From positions 124,001-188,000 of the forward strand of contig NZ_JAGEVF010000002.1 in NCBI RefSeq assembly GCF_017581965.1: a stretch of 64,000 bases of DNA, written 5' to 3'. This document shows, piece after piece, positions 59,306-64,000 of this stretch. The notes under the pieces are model-generated. The model was not told the origin of the DNA and did no database searches. It worked only from the letters and a program-made list of their open reading frames with translations. How positions within the stretch are numbered: position 1 is the stretch's first letter; every line of letters begins with the position of its first letter. The DNA is from Winogradskyella pelagia (lineage in GTDB: Bacteria; Bacteroidota; Bacteroidia; Flavobacteriales; Flavobacteriaceae). Both the position numbers and the translations under genes were made by a program.

Positions 59306-59593
59306 TTATCTCAAAAATTTTATAACCAAGGTAAGCGCTAAAACTAAAAGTGTGGCTATGAGAACGCCTTTTGCACGATTGTCTTGCCGCTTTCTAATAA
59401 AAACAAAGAATGCACCTAAATTCAAAAGGGCTCCAATACTCATTAATTTCGTGAAAAATCCTTGCTTTATGGACTCTTCAATAACAAGGCCCCAATCATC
59501 GGATTGCCCAAAAATCTGAATCGCAAATATTAAACCGAAAAGGCTAGCGACAACTCCTACTAAAAACCCTATGAGAATATCTTTTTTAGTCAT
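59306..59593 (-). CDS. Small membrane protein between surE and lpxB
   Basis: A 95-residue protein with hydrophobic segments at about 7-27, 48-65 and 75-93, so three membrane helices are likely. It starts inside the end of surE (eight-base overlap) and stops one base before lpxB, so its translation is coupled. No functional motif is seen. In flavobacteria a short membrane gene often lies at this position, but I cannot give it a role. Confidence 0.7.
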   Translation of the reverse strand: MTKKDILIGFLVGVVASLFGLIFAIQIFGQSDDWGLVIEESIKQGFFTKLMSIGALLNLGAFFVFIRKRQDNRAKGVLIATLLVLALTLVIKFLR

Positions 59594-60359
59594 TTAAGTT
59601 CCATGTATTAATACTTTTTATGGCATGATGTGCTGTTAGATCAAACTGTACAGGTACCACGGAAACGTAGCCGTTGGCCAGGGCCCATTCGTCTGTGTCT
59701 TCACCATTATCCATATTTACAAATGATCCAGTAAGCCAGTAATAATCACGTCCCATGGGATTGGTGCGTTTATCAAATTCTTCCTTCCAGTTGGCTCGGG
59801 CCTGCCTGCAAACCTTTATACCTCTTAATTTGCCTTGTTTCTTGTTGGGAATGTTTACGTTTAAAACAACACCATCAGATAGACCATGTTTTAAGACTTC
59901 TTTTGTAATGGTTTCTATAAACAATTTACAATGTTCAAAATCAGCATTCCAATTGTAATCTAATAAGGAAAAACCTATTGCTGGAATACCTTCAATCCCT
60001 GCTTCTAAAGCGGCACTCATAGTGCCAGAATAAATCACATTTATAGAAGAATTGGATCCGTGATTTATTCCAGAAACACAAATATCCGGCCGTCTATCTA
60101 GAATTTCATTAACGGCTAGTTTAACGCAATCCGCTGGTGTGCCAGAGCAAGCATACTCTGGTTGTTTACCGTCAATATTTACCTTTTCAATGTGAAGTGT
60201 AGAATTTATTGTAATGGCATGGCCCATTGCACTTTGAGGGCTATCTGGTGCTACAACTACAACATCTCCAATCGTATGCATCACAGAAATTAAAGTTCTT
60301 AAACCAGGTGCGGTAATTCCATCATCATTGGTGACTAAGATTAAAGGACGTTTGGACAT
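59586..60359 (-). CDS. surE: 5'/3'-Nucleotidase SurE
   Basis: A 257-residue SurE-type acid phosphatase that hydrolyses nucleoside monophosphates. The metal site is seen at LVTNDDGITAPGLRTL near 8-23 (Asp12, Asp13), with SAMGHAITI near 42-50 and the catalytic SGINHGSN near 97-104. I use the ATG at 60359 (MSKRPLILVTNDDG). A TTG 24 codons upstream would add a hydrophobic stretch resembling a signal peptide, but SurE is cytoplasmic and the ATG matches the family start. It overlaps the small membrane protein gene by eight bases. Confidence 0.92.
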   Translation of the reverse strand: MSKRPLILVTNDDGITAPGLRTLISVMHTIGDVVVVAPDSPQSAMGHAITINSTLHIEKVNIDGKQPEYACSGTPADCVKLAVNEILDRRPDICVSGINHGSNSSINVIYSGTMSAALEAGIEGIPAIGFSLLDYNWNADFEHCKLFIETITKEVLKHGLSDGVVLNVNIPNKKQGKLRGIKVCRQARANWKEEFDKRTNPMGRDYYWLTGSFVNMDNGEDTDEWALANGYVSVVPVQFDLTAHHAIKSINTWNLND

Positions 60360-60555
60360 AAATTCGGCAATGAGATTAGGTTGTAAAAATACTAAAAAGC
60401 AAATGAACAACGGATTCAATCTCTTTAACAAAAAATTAGTGCCGCTATTTTTTATGGCATGGTTTTTTCTTCTATTTTAGTGAAAATTTGAGAATTGTAT
60501 CCATGATACGTAGTTAGACATTGTTTAATATTCTTAAAAGCTATAAAAATTACTA

Positions 60556-62733
60556 ATGAGAGGGAAGTATAAATTTTTGTTGTTTGCATTGCTCATTGCT
60601 TTTGCATCATGCAGCTTTACAAACAAGACATTCGACAATTCGGATAAGGATAAGGTATTAATCCAGTTAATTACATATTTGTTAGATCAAGGTCATTTTA
60701 GTCCGCAAGAATTAGATGATGATTTTTCTCAAAATGTTTTTGTAGAATATATTAACCGCCTAGATCCGTACAAGCGCTATTTCTATGCGTCGGACATCAA
60801 GGAGTTTGAGGCCTATAAATATGATATCGACGATCAAATTAAAGCTTATGATTTAACTTTTTTCAATCTTACCCACGAAAGATTGCTTCAAAGAGTCGAG
60901 GAATCTAAAAAATTATATGCTTCAATTTTAGACAAATCTTTTAATTACGATAAGGATGAGGTTTTCTCCGCTGATTACGAGAATTTGGATTATGTGCAGT
61001 CTAAGCGCGAAATGAAAGAGCGATGGCGTAAGCAGTTAAAATTCTCTTCCATAGCTAATTATGACGATTTAATTGCGCAGCGCGATAATGAAATTGATTC
61101 AACAAATATGCCAGAAAGTGAGTTTTCTCCAGAAAATGAAACTACTAAAGGAAGCGAAAAGAAAAGTTTAAAAGAACTCGAAGAGCAGGCTCGTATGGAA
61201 ACTAAAGAAATACTCGATGAGCTTCATGGTTATATAGACGATAGAAATCGCAATGATTGGTTTAGTGTATATATCAATGCTTTGGTTGAAGAATATGACC
61301 CACATACATCCTATCTGCCGCCAGCAGATAAAGAGCGATTTGACCAATCTATTTCTGGGAATTTTGAAGGTATCGGAGCACGTTTGTCAAAAAAACGTGA
61401 TGCAATTTCTGTTGTAGAATTAATTAGTGGAGGTCCTGCCTGGCGTGCCAATGAACTTGAAGTTGGAGATGAAATTATCAAAGTAAAGCAAGAGGATGAA
61501 GATGAGGCGGTAAATATTGTAGGGTTGCGCCTTGATGATGCCATTAAATTCATAAAAGGCCCAAAAGGTACTGTGGTAACGTTGACATTAAAAAAAGTTG
61601 ACGGTACAATTGAAAATATTTCTATAATAAGAGATGTTGTAGAGCTTGAAGAGACCTTCGTAAAATCATCAACGGTTGATCGCGATGGAAAAACATTTGG
61701 TGTTATTAACTTACCGAAATTTTATATAGATTTTGATGACCGCTCCAAACGGACAGCAGCAGCAGATATGAAAAAAGAGCTAATTAGATTGAAGGAGCAA
61801 AATGTAGAAGGCCTTGTTTTAGATTTAAGGAATAATGGAGGAGGATCTTTACAGACTGTTGTGGAAATGGTCGGTTTGTTCATAGAAAAAGGTCCTGTAG
61901 TTCAAGTAAAAACAACGGGTGAGCCTAAGGAAGTGATGTCTGATACAGATGAAAGCATTTATTGGGATGGGCCTCTAGTAGTTTTAGTTAACGAATTGTC
62001 CGCCTCTGCTTCAGAAATATTTGCTGCGGCCATGCAAGATTATAAACGTGCTATAATACTTGGTAGCGAACAAACATACGGAAAAGGGACTGTGCAGATT
62101 ATTTTCGATTTGAATCGTTGGGTGAGAAATAATTCTAATGGCGACTTGGGAGCTTTGAGATTTACTACCCAAAAATACTATCGTATTGACGGTGGTTCAG
62201 TGCAGTTAGAAGGTGTAAAAAGTGATGTTGTTGTACCGGACCGTTATAGTTATATTAATATTGGTGAGAAAGACACAAATAATCCATTGCCATGGGATAA
62301 AATAGACCCTGCATCTTACGAAGAATGGGACAATTATTTCGATTATGAAACTACAATTGCCAAGAGTAAGGCTAGAATGGCCAATAACGAACAGTTAAAG
62401 TTAATAGACGCTAATGCGAAATGGGTAAAATCAATTAGAGACCGTGAAACTTATTCGTTGAATTACGATGAATATCGCAAAGAGATGGAGCTGAACGATG
62501 AAGAAATAAAGCGATTTGAAAAGCTTTCTGAGTATCAAACTGACCTTACATTTGCGTCATTGCCTTATGAGGTTCAACTTATGGAGCAAGACAGTGTTCT
62601 AAGCGAAAAACGTGCGCGTTGGCATCAAAATTTATCGAGGGACGTTTACATCGAAGAAGCTTTAAATGTGTTAAACGACTTAAAGATGTCTTATTCCATA
62701 AAAAATAAAGTAGCCACTTCAGTGAAGAATTAA
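60556..62733 (+). CDS. prc: C-terminal processing peptidase (tail-specific protease, S41)
   Basis: A 725-residue lipoprotein (lipobox FASC near 16-19) of the long Prc/Tsp type. An N-terminal DUF3340-type helical domain (about 40-190) precedes a PDZ domain (about 240-350, GNFEGIGARL, ELEVGDEIIKV) and the S41 catalytic core with VINLPKFYID near 391, the nucleophile in NELSASASEIF near 475-485, and the Lys general base in GSEQTYGKGTVQ near 502-513. The rest is a DUF3340 C-terminal helical domain. It trims exported proteins in the periplasm. The ABC permease gene follows after nine bases. Its ATG at 60556 is supported by the good lipoprotein signal. Confidence 0.93.
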   Translation: MRGKYKFLLFALLIAFASCSFTNKTFDNSDKDKVLIQLITYLLDQGHFSPQELDDDFSQNVFVEYINRLDPYKRYFYASDIKEFEAYKYDIDDQIKAYDLTFFNLTHERLLQRVEESKKLYASILDKSFNYDKDEVFSADYENLDYVQSKREMKERWRKQLKFSSIANYDDLIAQRDNEIDSTNMPESEFSPENETTKGSEKKSLKELEEQARMETKEILDELHGYIDDRNRNDWFSVYINALVEEYDPHTSYLPPADKERFDQSISGNFEGIGARLSKKRDAISVVELISGGPAWRANELEVGDEIIKVKQEDEDEAVNIVGLRLDDAIKFIKGPKGTVVTLTLKKVDGTIENISIIRDVVELEETFVKSSTVDRDGKTFGVINLPKFYIDFDDRSKRTAAADMKKELIRLKEQNVEGLVLDLRNNGGGSLQTVVEMVGLFIEKGPVVQVKTTGEPKEVMSDTDESIYWDGPLVVLVNELSASASEIFAAAMQDYKRAIILGSEQTYGKGTVQIIFDLNRWVRNNSNGDLGALRFTTQKYYRIDGGSVQLEGVKSDVVVPDRYSYINIGEKDTNNPLPWDKIDPASYEEWDNYFDYETTIAKSKARMANNEQLKLIDANAKWVKSIRDRETYSLNYDEYRKEMELNDEEIKRFEKLSEYQTDLTFASLPYEVQLMEQDSVLSEKRARWHQNLSRDVYIEEALNVLNDLKMSYSIKNKVATSVKN

Positions 62734-62742
62734 ACCTTTGAA

Positions 62743-63837
62743 ATGGCAAGCCAAAATAATTCATTAACAAGCTTTGCGCTCCAAAAATTTAGACGAAATT
62801 TTTGGGGCGTTTTTAGTTTAGCTATTATTGGTCTGATTGGTTTAATATCCGTTATGGCATACGTTCTTGCTCCGGATGCTTCAAGAAATGCCAATCAAAT
62901 GCATTTGTCAATACATTCTAAATCGCCTGGATTTAAGGTGGATATGCTTAGAATACCGTCTGGTATAATAACTGAACAAGGTGCTTTGGACAAACTGTTT
63001 TTTGGCAGTACCAATACAGATACTGAAATACCCATTCAGTCCTACAAGGTTGCAGATGGTAATTTGAGTTATATAGAATATACTAGTGATGCGCTACAAG
63101 GTTTAGAAAAGGAAATAGAGTTGAGCCGATTTCCAGCAGGAAAGTATAACGATTTTATTGAAACCAGAACATTTTTATTTGGTACGGACAAATATGGAAG
63201 AGATTATTTAAGTCGTATACTCATAGGGTCAAGAATATCGTTTTTTATAGGGTTTATAGCGGTGATTATTTCATTGGTTATAGGGCTAATCTTAGGAAGC
63301 TTGGCAGGCTACTATGGTGGGCGTATAGATGCTGTAATCATGTGGATTATTAATGTCACATGGTCTATTCCAACCCTTTTAATGGTTATAGCCATTACCT
63401 TGGCTTTAGGAAAAGGGTTTTGGCAAGTGTTTATAGCTGTTGGCCTAACCATGTGGGTAGAAGTGGCGAGAGTGGTAAGAGGTCAGATTATTAGTGCAAA
63501 AGAGTTGCAATTTGTAACGGCGGCAAGGGCATTGGGATTTAGTGACTACCGGATCATTACAAAACATATTCTACCTAATATTTTTGGTCCTTTAATTGTA
63601 ATTTCTGCAGCTAATTTTGCGGCTGCTATTCTTATTGAAAGTGGTTTAAGTTTCTTGGGAATTGGTGCACAACCACCAATGGCTAGTTGGGGCGCCATGA
63701 TAAAAGACCATTATAATTATATTATTTTGGGCAAACCCTATTTGGCGTTAATTCCAGGACTTTGCATCATGCTTTTGGTGATGGCTTTTATGCTGGTCGG
63801 TAATGCGTTTAGGGATGCTTTGGATGTCAAGGTTTAA
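62743..63837 (+). CDS. ABC transporter permease, DppC/OppC family
   Basis: A 364-residue inner membrane permease of the peptide/nickel family. One N-terminal helix (about 20-45, OppC_N type) is followed by a ~100-residue extracytoplasmic domain, then five helices with the EAA-type cytoplasmic loop (VTAARALGFSDYRIITKHILPNI near 250-272) and the GLSFLGIGAQPP segment near 299-310. It would import oligopeptides with DppB/OppB partners and an ATPase. Those partners are not in this window, so the gene may be part of a two-gene arrangement outside or depend on a distant ATPase. It follows the protease by nine bases; its stop overlaps the converging partial gene by four bases. Confidence 0.85.
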   Translation: MASQNNSLTSFALQKFRRNFWGVFSLAIIGLIGLISVMAYVLAPDASRNANQMHLSIHSKSPGFKVDMLRIPSGIITEQGALDKLFFGSTNTDTEIPIQSYKVADGNLSYIEYTSDALQGLEKEIELSRFPAGKYNDFIETRTFLFGTDKYGRDYLSRILIGSRISFFIGFIAVIISLVIGLILGSLAGYYGGRIDAVIMWIINVTWSIPTLLMVIAITLALGKGFWQVFIAVGLTMWVEVARVVRGQIISAKELQFVTAARALGFSDYRIITKHILPNIFGPLIVISAANFAAAILIESGLSFLGIGAQPPMASWGAMIKDHYNYIILGKPYLALIPGLCIMLLVMAFMLVGNAFRDALDVKV

Positions 63838-64000
63838 TCATTAGAATTTGAATCTTCCACTTGTTGCAATGAAGGGAAGTAAACGGACCATTTCTCCTTT
63901 TCCAGATAACGTGAAAAATCATCCAAACGGTATTCTCCATTTCTAACTAAAGTTTGGCCATTGGGTTTTACGGCGGCATAAGACCCACACAAAGTAGGGT
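63834..64000 (-). CDS. Unrecognised protein, C-terminal fragment
   Basis: The last 167 bases hold the end of a minus-strand gene whose start lies outside the window. The final ~55 residues include CGSYAAVKPNGQTL, a YRLDDFSRYLEKEKW segment and a short acidic tail (VEDSNSND) before the TAA at 63834-63836. Too little is visible for a family call; the segment could be from a small soluble protein. It converges on the ABC permease with a four-base overlap. Confidence 0.6.
   Translation of the reverse strand, partial: PTLCGSYAAVKPNGQTLVRNGEYRLDDFSRYLEKEKWSVYFPSLQQVEDSNSND

Noticed and set aside
60360-60431. Signal-peptide-like N-terminal extension of SurE
   Set aside because: It needs a TTG start, SurE is cytoplasmic, and the ATG at 60359 gives the canonical start and length.
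60496-60508. GTATC-CAT-GATAC small dyad before the S41 protease gene
   Set aside because: Five-base arms are too short to support an operator or terminator.
1-64000. Mobile elements, phage genes, CRISPR arrays or replication origin
   Set aside because: No transposase, integrase, long direct repeat, spacer array or DnaA-box cluster is visible; the region looks like stable chromosome.

Overview
The window is a 64 kb stretch of AT-rich chromosome from a member of the Bacteroidota, very probably a marine Flavobacteriaceae. Evidence for this: there are no Shine-Dalgarno-like leaders; the clearest promoters fit the Bacteroidota form TTG-N~20-TAnnTTTG; and typical family markers are present (GYDIA-type GHMP kinase, class II HMG-CoA reductase, the divergent PEP carboxylase, a CarboxypepD_reg-like surface protein, 7TM-AraC regulator, CslA-like GT2 with three linked GTs, LptC-TPR-OMP operon). 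Coding density is high and I see no insertion sequence, prophage, CRISPR array or rRNA operon. Genus assignment is not possible by eye.

Layout. 1-2964: polyamine operon (speA end, speB, deoxyhypusine-synthase-like gene, small acidic protein). 3012-4295: DUF155/RMD1 membrane protein and a probably frameshifted small secreted-protein gene. 4290-10756 (minus): three translationally coupled glycosyltransferases, a NosR/NapH-like membrane ferredoxin and a FAD/NAD(P) oxidoreductase, divergent from a GH113-type lipoprotein (10854). 11980-16764: an Omp85 protein, a metallophosphoesterase, a carboxypeptidase-regulatory-like protein, YceI and an unknown secreted protein. 16880-23868 (minus): 7TM-AraC regulator and a full-looking arsenosugar biosynthesis cluster (AhpD-like protein, ArsS, rhodanese, TIGR04282 protein, purine nucleoside phosphorylase, ArsM, DUF547, TIGR04283 glycosyltransferase). 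24040-30300: guanine-deaminase-like enzyme, then a complete four-enzyme 4-hydroxyproline catabolic operon with a divergent AraC regulator. 30307-34166 (minus): XRE-type protein, a candidate structured RNA with its own terminator, metX, metY and a SAM-I riboswitch. 34311-38593: PEP carboxylase, then the glnK-like/amt nitrogen operon with a recognisable promoter. 38844-38919: tRNA-Phe(GAA). 39026-46806: coaX, OMP, TPR protein, lptC, small membrane protein, CNNM/CBS protein, PpiD-like chaperone. 46876-49123: two mevalonate-pathway genes. 49265-54923: DPP-IV-like peptidase and two POT peptide transporters. 55008-64000: thioredoxin, ComEC, NlpC/P60, LpxB, small membrane protein, SurE, a C-terminal processing protease, a peptide-type ABC permease and the tail of an unrecognised gene.

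How the genes fit together. Several blocks read as complete metabolic units: arginine to agmatine to putrescine plus an aminobutyl transferase; hydroxyproline to 2-oxoglutarate; SAM-sensed methionine synthesis by direct sulfhydrylation; ammonium uptake with its PII sensor; extracytoplasmic dipeptide release followed by proton-coupled uptake. The block most worth a second look is the arsenosugar cluster, which contains genes without an assigned step (DUF547, rhodanese, AhpD-like). Next are the unassigned structured RNA at about 31253-31420 and the glycosyltransferase/GH113/Fe-S locus at 4290-11870.
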